Source: Candidatus Poribacteria bacterium (GTDB taxonomy: Bacteria; Abyssobacteria; SURF-5). Taken from it: 64,000 nucleotides of DNA. This document shows positions 17,727 through 25,928 of the stretch, in pieces; within the stretch, counting starts at the first letter, position 1, and each line of letters opens with the position of its first letter. The DNA lies in contig JACRIR010000053.1 of assembly GCA_016215705.1 (NCBI GenBank), forward strand, positions 18,010 through 82,009, in the 5' to 3' direction. A program made the position numbers and the translations under genes. The notes under the pieces were generated by a model, which searched no databases, was not told the origin of the DNA, and saw only the letters and a list, made by a program, of their open reading frames with translations.

Positions 17727-18912
17727 TCGTTTCGCTCGCCTGCAAGAACATTCGATGATAGCCCTTGAGAATCGACTCTTCACTATACTTGGCCAGGAGA
17801 TGGCTTCGAGCGGCCCGCCCCATTTCCGCCGCCTTTACAGGGTCGCGGAGAAGCTCGAGCGTTGTTCCCGCCAATTGAGCCGGGTTGTCCCTTTCCACGA
17901 TAAAACCGGTCGTTCCGTCTATTATCGCGTCGGATGCGCCACTCACATCCGTTGAGACCGAGGGGCGCCCCGCTGCCGCAGCCTCCAGGACTACGATTGC
18001 GTTTCCCTCATAAAGAGAGGGCAATATAAAGACGTCGCACGCCGCGAAATACTCAGGCAGTTGCTGGTGTTCTATGGCGCCGAGAAAAACGACTTTCTGT
18101 TCCAGACCTAGTCTCCGGACGCGCTCTTCGAGGTCGGCCAGCTCACGCCCCTGCCCGATGACAAGGAGCAACGCCGTGTTCCATGACTCGGAGATTATCT
18201 TCATAGCCGAAATAAGATTGTGAACGTTTTTCTGTTTGACCAGGCGTCCAACGAACAGCAAGAGGCGGTCGAATCTGTCGACAAGAAGGCGGGCGCGAAC
18301 ATCTTCTCCACGCGCGGAGGCGAACCGCGTAAAGTCGGTAAGCCAGCCGATCTCGTGTATGCGCTCCTGAGAAACACCCATCGCGGTCAGCTTCTCACGC
18401 TCGGACGCGCTGCAAACCCTGAATCCCGCCCCTCGTTTTATCAGCCATTTGCCGACGGCATTCATGAACCTGTTCCTCGGCGACTCTCTGCGCCAGTATG
18501 GGTTGTCAATCATGTCGCCCGCAAAGGAAAAAACAACCGGCTTCTCGAACACTCGCCCGAGAACATAACCGACCACGCCTGATGAGAATGGGTCTTGCGT
18601 GTAGACGACGTCAATCGGCGTTCTCCGCATTATCTCCGATCCCAGTTTCACCGCATCGGCCATGAAACCGACGCGCCCTCGGGAATTGGTCGGATATAAA
18701 AAGCATCGATCCCCCAGACGCGACTCCCGTTGGATCGCCGAGTGGAAACTACGCATCACGATATGAATGCTGTCGCATACGGACTGCAAAGCCATGACCC
18801 GGCGCGTTGAATCGCCCAGTCGCCCATCCGTGCCCTTGGCCAGATTTGAATCAAGGCTTATGCACAGGACACGCGGCAAACGTTGATTTTTCTGTTCGTA
18901 AACCGTATCCAA
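17713..18912 (-). CDS. GT4-family glycosyltransferase
   Basis: 399 residues. The start is TTG at 18912, three bases after the radical SAM stop, with AAGG eight bases upstream; the first in-frame ATG is much further in and would remove conserved strands. GT4 features: VVFSFAGDMIDNPYWRRES near 125, LLFVGRLVKQKNVHNLISAM near 215, LLVIGQGRELADLEERV near 245 and PSLYEGNAIVVLEAAAAGRP near 302, then TDVSGASDAIIDGTTGFIV. It is a normal-length member of the family within the repeat-unit block; sugar specificity is unknown. Confidence 0.9.
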   Translation of the reverse strand: MDTVYEQKNQRLPRVLCISLDSNLAKGTDGRLGDSTRRVMALQSVCDSIHIVMRSFHSAIQRESRLGDRCFLYPTNSRGRVGFMADAVKLGSEIMRRTPIDVVYTQDPFSSGVVGYVLGRVFEKPVVFSFAGDMIDNPYWRRESPRNRFMNAVGKWLIKRGAGFRVCSASEREKLTAMGVSQERIHEIGWLTDFTRFASARGEDVRARLLVDRFDRLLLFVGRLVKQKNVHNLISAMKIISESWNTALLLVIGQGRELADLEERVRRLGLEQKVVFLGAIEHQQLPEYFAACDVFILPSLYEGNAIVVLEAAAAGRPSVSTDVSGASDAIIDGTTGFIVERDNPAQLAGTTLELLRDPVKAAEMGRAARSHLLAKYSEESILKGYHRMFLQASETNGHH

Positions 18913-18915
18913 TGT

Positions 18916-20349
18916 TCAGACCTTCAAACGGCTGTGAATGGAGCGCAAACACTTCCCCATGTATGACCCGTTCAACGTGCGTCGCAAAAGGAAATCCACG
19001 AGCCTGGCGTCATAAGGCAACTGCAGAAACTGGCGCTTCAGCCGGAATTCGGCGACCATATCGAGCAACGGCAACCGATAGTTCAGGAATTTGAGATATT
19101 CACGTATCCAATAGAGATCATCGCTCTTGGCCCATGGCAGCCTCAGCATGGGGCTCCATCTGTCCATGATGCCCCACCCCTTTGTTGTGCCAGGTGGCTC
19201 AAAACCCTCGGCCAGCGCTATTTCATAGAGCGCGGTTCCCGGATACGGAAGATAGGGGCCGACCGTTATTGTCTTGTTTCGATGGACTTTATGAATCCAC
19301 AGAAGCATTTCGATCGTCTTCTTCAACTCTTCCGGCTTCTCGGTCGGCAGACCCGTTATGGCGGAATAGCCGACCCTCAAGTCATATTTGGCAAGAAGTT
19401 TCACGGCTTTCTTGATGTCTTCGCAGGTTATCTTCTTGCCCAGGAGATTCAGAATGCGGTCACTGCCTGACTCGACTCCAATCAGCAGGTCAAATACGCC
19501 GAACTCTTTAAGTCGCTGGAGCAGGGTCTCGTCAACCAGATCGATACGGATATCGGTCTTGGCGGGAATAGCGATACCTGCGAGAATCTCGACGGCCCGT
19601 TTCTTGTTCACGAAGAAGGTGTCGTCATAGAAACATACGGCATCGATGCCGTACTCTCGCTTGAGAAAGCCGATTTCCTCGATGACGCGATCCGGTGACT
19701 TGGCGCGCCAGCGTCCCCGATTGAATCGCTGGTTATAGCAGAACGCGCATTGATAGGGACACCCTCTGCTGGTCTTGTAGGCAACAACGCGCGAGAAGCT
19801 CCTCAGCCGGGTAAAATAGGAGGGAACATCAAGCAGATCAAACCGAAGCCGATACTTATCATTGTCCAGATTCTCGATAAAAGGTCTCGGAGCATTAAGT
19901 CGAACTGTGCCGCGGCTCTTGTATCCCAGCCCTGGTATCGAGTCGAAGCTTTTCGTGTGGTCGAGCATCCGCGCGAGGTCAATTGCCGTCTCTTCACCCT
20001 CGCCAACCACGACAAAGTCGATGTAGTCTTCGCCCAGGCATTGCTGTGGAACGAGGGAAGGATGAATGCCTCCCCACACGATGGGAATGGTCTCGTCGGA
20101 GCGCCTGATTGCTTCGGAGAGAAGCGCGGAATGAAGCGTCTGGGGCCCGGTCATAACGGAGAACCCCACAAAGAGCGGCTTTTCCTTCACTATCCCGGCG
20201 CTGGTCGCCTCGATCTGTTTCTCCGTGCAGTGGATGATACGGACGTCGAAGCCAACGTTCTTGAGAGCGCTTCCCACGTGGAGTAAACCGAGCGGCATTA
20301 TGTCAGTGGAAAAATCGCCGCTGTTTTCCACCTGAACGAGACATATCAT
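18916..20349 (-). CDS. B12-binding-domain radical SAM protein (EPS cluster paralogue 3)
   Basis: 477 residues from ATG 20349, which overlaps the upstream GT4 stop (ATGA) with GGAG about eight bases upstream; an in-frame TTG lies two codons earlier. The cobalamin-binding domain shows FVGFSVMTGPQTLHSALL near 60, VWGGIHPSLVP near 91 and VGEGEETA near 115. The cluster motif is CPYQCAFC (Cys197, Cys201, Cys204), followed by LLIGVESGSDRILNLLGKK near 290. Other EPS paralogues match this architecture. The N-terminal GDFSTDIMPLGLLHVGSAL resembles hopanoid- and lipid-cluster radical SAM proteins. The substrate is unknown. Confidence 0.88.
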   Translation of the reverse strand: MICLVQVENSGDFSTDIMPLGLLHVGSALKNVGFDVRIIHCTEKQIEATSAGIVKEKPLFVGFSVMTGPQTLHSALLSEAIRRSDETIPIVWGGIHPSLVPQQCLGEDYIDFVVVGEGEETAIDLARMLDHTKSFDSIPGLGYKSRGTVRLNAPRPFIENLDNDKYRLRFDLLDVPSYFTRLRSFSRVVAYKTSRGCPYQCAFCYNQRFNRGRWRAKSPDRVIEEIGFLKREYGIDAVCFYDDTFFVNKKRAVEILAGIAIPAKTDIRIDLVDETLLQRLKEFGVFDLLIGVESGSDRILNLLGKKITCEDIKKAVKLLAKYDLRVGYSAITGLPTEKPEELKKTIEMLLWIHKVHRNKTITVGPYLPYPGTALYEIALAEGFEPPGTTKGWGIMDRWSPMLRLPWAKSDDLYWIREYLKFLNYRLPLLDMVAEFRLKRQFLQLPYDARLVDFLLRRTLNGSYMGKCLRSIHSRLKV

Positions 20350-21569
20350 TTCCAACTCTCCAATTTTGCTTCAACTCGAGCCCGCTCCCGCAAATCGCAG
20401 CGCCCGGCCCGTTCAATGGCAAACCGATAAAGGTTCACGACTTCATCCAGATTCTCTTCGATATCGAATCTTCTTGCATGTTCGGCGGCGAACTGTCCCA
20501 TGGCTATACGAAGGTCGTCATGGTCAATCAGTGTCTGCAGACGGGCCGCCATTTCCGCCGTGTCGCCCGCGCTAACCAGATAGCCTGCGCGTCCGTGGGG
20601 CACTACGTCGGGCACGCCGCCGGTGTTGACCGCCACAACCGGCAATCCCGCAGCCATCGCTTGCACGAGAGCGATTCCGAACGGTTCGTAGCGGCTGGCC
20701 GAGCAGAAGATGTGGGCGCTTTGAAAATGTTCTTTCATTCCCGTGGGGGACTCCGGTCCAACCAGGCAAACATAGTTTTCCAGCCCCATTTCTCGCGTCA
20801 TTATTTCCAGCCGCGAGGTTATTTCCCGGTTCTCTCCGCCGACGATCTTCAACCTGACACGACGCTTGTCAAGCACGCTGAACGCAGTAAGCACGTCCTC
20901 GACGCGCTTCCAGCGCGCGAACCGGCACGCCGAGAGTATTGTCAATTGCCCGTTCGTCCCGGCACACGAATCGGTCGCTGCCCGCCTGTCCAATCGGATG
21001 AAGTTGGGCATGGTGACCACTTTTTCCGCGGACACTCTGTGGTAGTCGTAAACCGACCGAGTTTGAAAGGTGGACGTCGACCAAACGGCGTCAAACAGCG
21101 AAAAGCAGTATCGCTCAAGCATCGCCAGCGCTCTCGCCGGAAGCGAACTCGTGAAGACTCCTTCGTATGAGCCTGCATAACCCTTTGAAGCGGTCCTCTC
21201 CCAAACAAGGTCTCCGGCATACTTGACGACAGAGGGTATTCCCAGCTTCCGCGCAACCCGTCCTGACACGAGACAGAGGTAATTCATGCCGGAGACGTGG
21301 TGTACAACGTCAGGCCGTGTCTCCGTCAGAATTCTCATGGATTGATGATAGGCATTCGCGTACTTTGTCGGCGCAGAGAGTCCTCCGCCGAATTCCCGCA
21401 ATCGGTGAACCGGAATCCCGTCAACGCTCTCGAACGAGTTGTCTTCCCCGAACGTGATGACAAAGGCGTCAAAACCCCTTTGTCTGAGTTCAAGCGCCAG
21501 ATGATACGTCTGGGTCGAGGGACCGCTTATTCGCGGCGGGAATACACTGGTAAACAGGCAGACTCTCAA
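20346..21569 (-). CDS. GT4-family glycosyltransferase
   Basis: 407 residues. The start is TTG at 21569, supported by a very strong ribosome site, GAGGTGAT, five bases upstream. The first strand, LFTSVFPPRISGPSTQTYHLA, is a typical GT4 start. Later elements are ILSACRFARWKRVEDVLTAF near 230, KIVGGENREIT near 258 and the donor motif CSASRYEPFGIALVQAMAAGLP near 300, followed by NTGGVPDVVPHGRAGYLV. It lies between two radical SAM genes. It overlaps the following one by 4 bases, so glycosyl transfer and radical chemistry are encoded as alternating, coupled steps. Confidence 0.92.
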   Translation of the reverse strand: MRVCLFTSVFPPRISGPSTQTYHLALELRQRGFDAFVITFGEDNSFESVDGIPVHRLREFGGGLSAPTKYANAYHQSMRILTETRPDVVHHVSGMNYLCLVSGRVARKLGIPSVVKYAGDLVWERTASKGYAGSYEGVFTSSLPARALAMLERYCFSLFDAVWSTSTFQTRSVYDYHRVSAEKVVTMPNFIRLDRRAATDSCAGTNGQLTILSACRFARWKRVEDVLTAFSVLDKRRVRLKIVGGENREITSRLEIMTREMGLENYVCLVGPESPTGMKEHFQSAHIFCSASRYEPFGIALVQAMAAGLPVVAVNTGGVPDVVPHGRAGYLVSAGDTAEMAARLQTLIDHDDLRIAMGQFAAEHARRFDIEENLDEVVNLYRFAIERAGRCDLRERARVEAKLESWK

Positions 21570-21572
21570 TTA

Positions 21573-23108
21573 TCACCTCGCAACCAGGCGCGATTTGACT
21601 CGGAACACTTCAGCGGCCTTTCGCACGCGCCGCCTTCCCTTGGTCGAGAACGCATGCATGACCGCAAGATGCGTCGCCATAAGAACCGATTGCTCCAGCG
21701 CATATAGCGGATGCTTCCAAAGATTCGTGGATATATGAAACTTGTAGTTGGTCGGAAGTGAGACCTCTCGTTCAAATTTTGCGAAAAGCTCGTTGAATCG
21801 CTGCGGCGTCATGTCGGCGAACGTGAAATCCGCGGCGACATATTTGTCCCACAGGTCATCCCAGTTGTCCGGCTTGCTTATTATTCCGTTCGCAAGGAAC
21901 TCCTTGTAAAGTCGCGTGCCGGGAATCGGATACAACTTCCCTTTGTTTATCCGGTCCGGATGACACCTCTTCAGGAACGATATCGTTGCGAGAATGTCAT
22001 CTGCCGTCTCCGTGGGAAGCCCCATCATCATGTTGACTTCGCACGAGATGCCGGCCTCTTTCGTGTGCCTGACGGCGGCTTCGTTTTGTTCCACGTTGGC
22101 TTTCTTGCCTAACAGATCGAGTATCCGTTGAGAGCCGCTTTCACACCCGTAAATAATCCGGACGCATCCTGCTTCCCTCATGAGCTTCAGCAAAGCGGGC
22201 GTGACGCAATCCACCCTAAGATTCGTCCCCCATCGAATCCTGCCGGATATGCCGGAACTGAGCATTTTCTCGCACAGCAATTCGACACGCGCCTTGCGAA
22301 GCGCGAATATGTCCTCGGCGAACAGAATGCCGTCCACTCCATATTCGTTCATGAGATGGGTGATTTCATTCATGACATACTCCGGCGACTGGAATCTCAC
22401 GTAAGGGCCCGTGTTGGCGGCGGCGAGGCAGTCCCTTGCGCAATAGCTGCATGAGTACGGACATCCGCGAGTTGTAAACACGTTCGTGGCATTGAGGAAA
22501 AAGCCTCGCAAAGTTGTGCCGTTGCTGCTGAAATAGGTTTGCCGGTCCAGCAGATGACGCGCTGGATAAGGCAGTTGATCGAGGTCCTGCACAAACGCTC
22601 TTATGGGATTGTGGATGATTCCCAGGCCGCCGCGGAGCGTCAAACCCTTGATAGTGGGGAATGGCGCGCCCGAGGCAATCTCGCACATTACCTCTTCACC
22701 CTCTCCCCTGACAACTGCGTCTATCTCCGGGCATTGATCGAGCGTGCTTGCGGGCTCAACCGTGGCATGACATCCTCCAACTATCACCTGAATGGAAGAA
22801 TCGAGTCGCTTCACGATCTTTGCCGTCCTGTAAGCATCGGATATCTGCGTGGTCGTGGCGGTAACACCCACGATCGCGGGACCGAATCCGCCCAGGACAG
22901 CGCGCGTTAAATCATCAAGAGCCGCCAGGTTTTCATGCGTCCTCTTGCGTCCGCCGATAAGCCACCGCCTCTCCAGGATTCTCACCTCATGCCCCGCCTT
23001 CTCGAGGGCGGCGGCGATATATGCGATTCCCAGCGGCGGCCATTTTGCGGCCAGATCGTTTTCCCACATGGAATTCTGAATGAGAGGATTGATAAGACAC
23101 ACTCGCAT
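21573..23108 (-). CDS. B12-binding-domain radical SAM protein (EPS cluster paralogue 4)
   Basis: 511 residues, the longest of the four cluster paralogues. The cobalamin domain includes AIVGVTATTTQISDAYR near 78, VIVGGCHATVEP near 108 and RGEGEEV near 134. The cluster motif is CPYSCSYC (Cys216, Cys220, Cys223), followed by IIYGCESGSQRILDLLGKK near 325, where Cys replaces the usual Val. A Lys-Arg rich tail (GRRRVRKAAEVFRVKSRL) follows the domain. The ATG lies two bases after the deacetylase stop. Reaction and substrate are unknown. Confidence 0.88.
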   Translation of the reverse strand: MRVCLINPLIQNSMWENDLAAKWPPLGIAYIAAALEKAGHEVRILERRWLIGGRKRTHENLAALDDLTRAVLGGFGPAIVGVTATTTQISDAYRTAKIVKRLDSSIQVIVGGCHATVEPASTLDQCPEIDAVVRGEGEEVMCEIASGAPFPTIKGLTLRGGLGIIHNPIRAFVQDLDQLPYPARHLLDRQTYFSSNGTTLRGFFLNATNVFTTRGCPYSCSYCARDCLAAANTGPYVRFQSPEYVMNEITHLMNEYGVDGILFAEDIFALRKARVELLCEKMLSSGISGRIRWGTNLRVDCVTPALLKLMREAGCVRIIYGCESGSQRILDLLGKKANVEQNEAAVRHTKEAGISCEVNMMMGLPTETADDILATISFLKRCHPDRINKGKLYPIPGTRLYKEFLANGIISKPDNWDDLWDKYVAADFTFADMTPQRFNELFAKFEREVSLPTNYKFHISTNLWKHPLYALEQSVLMATHLAVMHAFSTKGRRRVRKAAEVFRVKSRLVAR

Positions 23109-23110
23109 GA

Positions 23111-23905
23111 TTACTCAACCTCCGTTGTTAGTGACAAAAGAAGTCTTTGTCTGACCCGGCTGATTTGATATAAAGTACGGTTGTCCCTGAACACGTCATA
23201 ACTTCCACTCAATTTCGTCTTGAATGTAAACATCGAATTGCCGCGATTGACTCCGACTCGCCTCATGGTGAACGGTGTCTCCGCTGTGCCCGGCCGGGTG
23301 GGCGTTACAAGCGCCCCCTTGAATCCTGCGTCCTTTACGAGATTGATCGTGGTTGAGTCGAAGTCCCCGAACGGATAGCAGAAGAAGTCGATCCCGGTCT
23401 GAAGCTTCTCTTCTATTATTCTCTTGGAGTCGCATATCTCCCGACGGGCTTCCTCGAGTCCGATCGACGTAAGAAACGGATGCGAAAGAGTATGTGCTCC
23501 GAACCGGAAGCCCTCCCGTCGCATCTCACGGACTTGCTGCCACGTCAGAAACCCGTTCCGGCCTTCATCCGTTATTTTTCCCGCTACCAAAAACACAGTG
23601 GCCGTATAACCAAACTCCCGAAGAAGGCGTTTTGTCGGAAAATGCAGGTCGTTGAAGCCGTCATCGAAAGTCATGGCAAATATTTTTTCCGTTTGCCTGC
23701 CCTCCGATTCTCGCGCCGCCATAATCTCGTCCAATCCGACGCTCCGATAGCCTTTTTGCCGGAGAAAGCTCAATTGGTTTCTGAAGGATGGCAAAGTTAC
23801 ACGAAGCGCATTCAGCACGAAAGTTCTGCCGCCGAAACAGACCCCCCTCACGTCAGGAAGCGTTTGTTCGACTCCGTGGTAGGCGATTATGGGCGCTATT
23901 CTCAT
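23111..23905 (-). CDS. Polysaccharide deacetylase (carbohydrate esterase 4 / NodB fold)
   Basis: 264 residues from ATG 23905, which lies one base after the ligase/TPR stop and has AAGGA upstream; the open frame runs on to 24370 but is noise over the neighbour. CE4 motifs are clear: TFDDG near 95 (catalytic Asp and metal-binding Asp), HTLSHP near 145 (metal His residues), and FCYPFGDFD near 182. No signal peptide is visible, so it may act on lipid-linked intermediates in the cytoplasm, or the family resemblance may mark a membrane-associated enzyme. It is the second deacetylase of the cluster after the ChbG-like one. Confidence 0.9.
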   Translation of the reverse strand: MRIAPIIAYHGVEQTLPDVRGVCFGGRTFVLNALRVTLPSFRNQLSFLRQKGYRSVGLDEIMAARESEGRQTEKIFAMTFDDGFNDLHFPTKRLLREFGYTATVFLVAGKITDEGRNGFLTWQQVREMRREGFRFGAHTLSHPFLTSIGLEEARREICDSKRIIEEKLQTGIDFFCYPFGDFDSTTINLVKDAGFKGALVTPTRPGTAETPFTMRRVGVNRGNSMFTFKTKLSGSYDVFRDNRTLYQISRVRQRLLLSLTTEVE

Positions 23906-23906
23906 T

Positions 23907-25916
23907 TCACCATCCTTCGGCAACACCATCCCTGACTTGCTGCCATCGCGTGACATACTGTTCGATATCGACCCTTGAGGGATATAGCAGGCGGGCAAGA
24001 CGGAATTCCCTATCCGTTGCATCCGTCGCCGACGCAGGTCTGCCGACCGCGAGGGCGTATCCCAGAGAGAGATGATACAGCGCATTAGTCGGCTCCAGAC
24101 GCACGGCGGATGCGTATTCGCTTGCAGCCTGCTCAAAAAAGAAGGTGCGCTGCGCCTCGCCACGGTCCGACCGGCCGGCGCGCTCCTCGCAGATTCTCCC
24201 GCGCGCATAGGCGTATTCGGAATTGATCGGGTCCAATACTCTTGCCGCCTTGAGGCGTCGCAGGGCAATCTCCCAGCCTCTCGCGCCGTCCTTCTTGATC
24301 GAAGACTCTGCAAGCAAGCAATGAATACTTGCGGCGGACGCCGAAATGGTCGCAAGCGAGAGAAGAACACAAAGCGACGCTGCTCCCGCGCAGCCGTACT
24401 TCAGTGACCTCCCTGATGGCAGTATCCTGATCTCATGGAACCGTGGCGCAGAGGTGTAGTAAGGAAGCATTGAATTCAGGGTAATGCCTGCAACAACCGC
24501 GAACGTCAGCGCGTTTGCGGTTATGTGAAAGTTGAAATCCACGATCGCATGGAGCAGGAGCGAGAGCACGCCTATGAGCGAGGCTATCGCCAGCGGCCCA
24601 AACTGCAAGCGCTGTCTCTTTATCAACCAGTGAATCGGCACGGCGACAAAAGCAAGAAGCGTGACAAACATGCAAGCAGACCCGACAAGCCCGGTCTCGG
24701 CGAGAAACTCGACATAATCATTATGAGCATGGTTGTAGAATATGCCGCCTTCAAGCGTCTGGTAGATGGGGAATCCATATCTGTACGCGCCCAGCCCGAC
24801 CCCAAACCAAGGAAACTCGAGCGCCATACGGAGTGAGTCACGCCACACGTGCAGGCGCGCCGAGTCCACCATCGAGAGAATATGTGGTGAAACCGAATTC
24901 GCCCCCATGCTCACGCCGATGCAAACGAGCAGAAAACTCGCGAGCAAGAAGAGACGCCGTCTTCCCGAGACTATTCGTATTGCCAGCGTGACAAGCACGA
25001 TGAATGACGCCGCAATAAGACTTGTGATCCCGCCGGCGGAACCTGATCGAAAGAGTGTCCAAAGCATGATCGAAGCACAGAACAGGAGAAAGAACCTTTG
25101 AAAAATGGGCGAGTCGGCGTCTGCGAGTCGGCGAAATAAGTCCTTGCTACGCCCGCGCCGGCTTTGCCGAACAGCCAGCGCGATGGTCAGAGGTATGGCC
25201 ATCTCCATATATCCCGCAAAATGGTTCTTGTTCACAAAAGTCCCGCAAAAGCTGCCTTGACCCACCTTCCAATACCGCGACCGCCAGAACCCATAGATTC
25301 CCTCGGCGTTCGCTCTCTGCTGCAGCAACCCGATGAATGCCACGGCAAATCCGACGCACGCAATCGCGAGCGCAAGCTTCTTAAGCTCGCCTTCGGTCCG
25401 AAAAAGGTTGACGACAATCAAGAAGAGCGCCATGAAAGCGGCCAGCTTCGAGAAAGCTCCGACCGTCGCGCAAGGATACAGACTCAAAGTTCGAAACCCT
25501 TCGGCTGCAACCGACCCCGAAGCCGTCCGTCTGAGAAACGCCGTCGCCGGAGAGACAATTTCGAGCAAACGCAAAGGCGCTGGAAAAGTTTGAACCAGGG
25601 CAAGCAGGAGGAGCAGACAAATAAATGGCCACGCAGCCGGCAAAGGAAGCACAAAATACCCTTTCTCGAGCGTTTTGACGGCAAACACCGTGGCGCACAG
25701 GAATACAGCCAATTCCGCGAGGGAGGAAGACCATGAATGAACGGCGCCAAGCGCTAAAGGCATGAATATGAGAAGGCCGACAACTCCTTTGATTATGAAC
25801 TGATCGCGCAAATCGCTCTCTATCTTCCGGCGTTTCCCTTCATTCGGTTTGCGGCCTTCCTCCGGGCGGACGCTTTTCAAAGGCATCTTTGAAGCATGCG
25901 CGTATACGTGACTCAT
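23907..25916 (-). CDS. O-antigen ligase family protein with C-terminal TPR-like domain
   Basis: 669 residues. A Lys/Arg-rich cytoplasmic start (about 1-40) is followed by ten to twelve hydrophobic segments. The periplasmic Wzy_C loop includes RDSLRMALEFPWFGVGLGAYRYGFP and the HAHNDYVEFLAETG motif near 390, where His/Asn are family-conserved. After the last helix (about 520), helical repeats of TPR type (LDPINSEYAYARGRI, EYASAVRLEPTNALYHLSLGYALA) extend into the periplasm. Known TPR-bearing members are bifunctional ligase/polymerases. A perfect-looking ribosome site, GAGGTGAT, precedes the ATG. It sits beside the Wzc and Wza genes, so it may act at the export step. Confidence 0.88.
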   Translation of the reverse strand: MSHVYAHASKMPLKSVRPEEGRKPNEGKRRKIESDLRDQFIIKGVVGLLIFMPLALGAVHSWSSSLAELAVFLCATVFAVKTLEKGYFVLPLPAAWPFICLLLLLALVQTFPAPLRLLEIVSPATAFLRRTASGSVAAEGFRTLSLYPCATVGAFSKLAAFMALFLIVVNLFRTEGELKKLALAIACVGFAVAFIGLLQQRANAEGIYGFWRSRYWKVGQGSFCGTFVNKNHFAGYMEMAIPLTIALAVRQSRRGRSKDLFRRLADADSPIFQRFFLLFCASIMLWTLFRSGSAGGITSLIAASFIVLVTLAIRIVSGRRRLFLLASFLLVCIGVSMGANSVSPHILSMVDSARLHVWRDSLRMALEFPWFGVGLGAYRYGFPIYQTLEGGIFYNHAHNDYVEFLAETGLVGSACMFVTLLAFVAVPIHWLIKRQRLQFGPLAIASLIGVLSLLLHAIVDFNFHITANALTFAVVAGITLNSMLPYYTSAPRFHEIRILPSGRSLKYGCAGAASLCVLLSLATISASAASIHCLLAESSIKKDGARGWEIALRRLKAARVLDPINSEYAYARGRICEERAGRSDRGEAQRTFFFEQAASEYASAVRLEPTNALYHLSLGYALAVGRPASATDATDREFRLARLLYPSRVDIEQYVTRWQQVRDGVAEGW

Positions 25917-25928
25917 GGTGCAATCACC

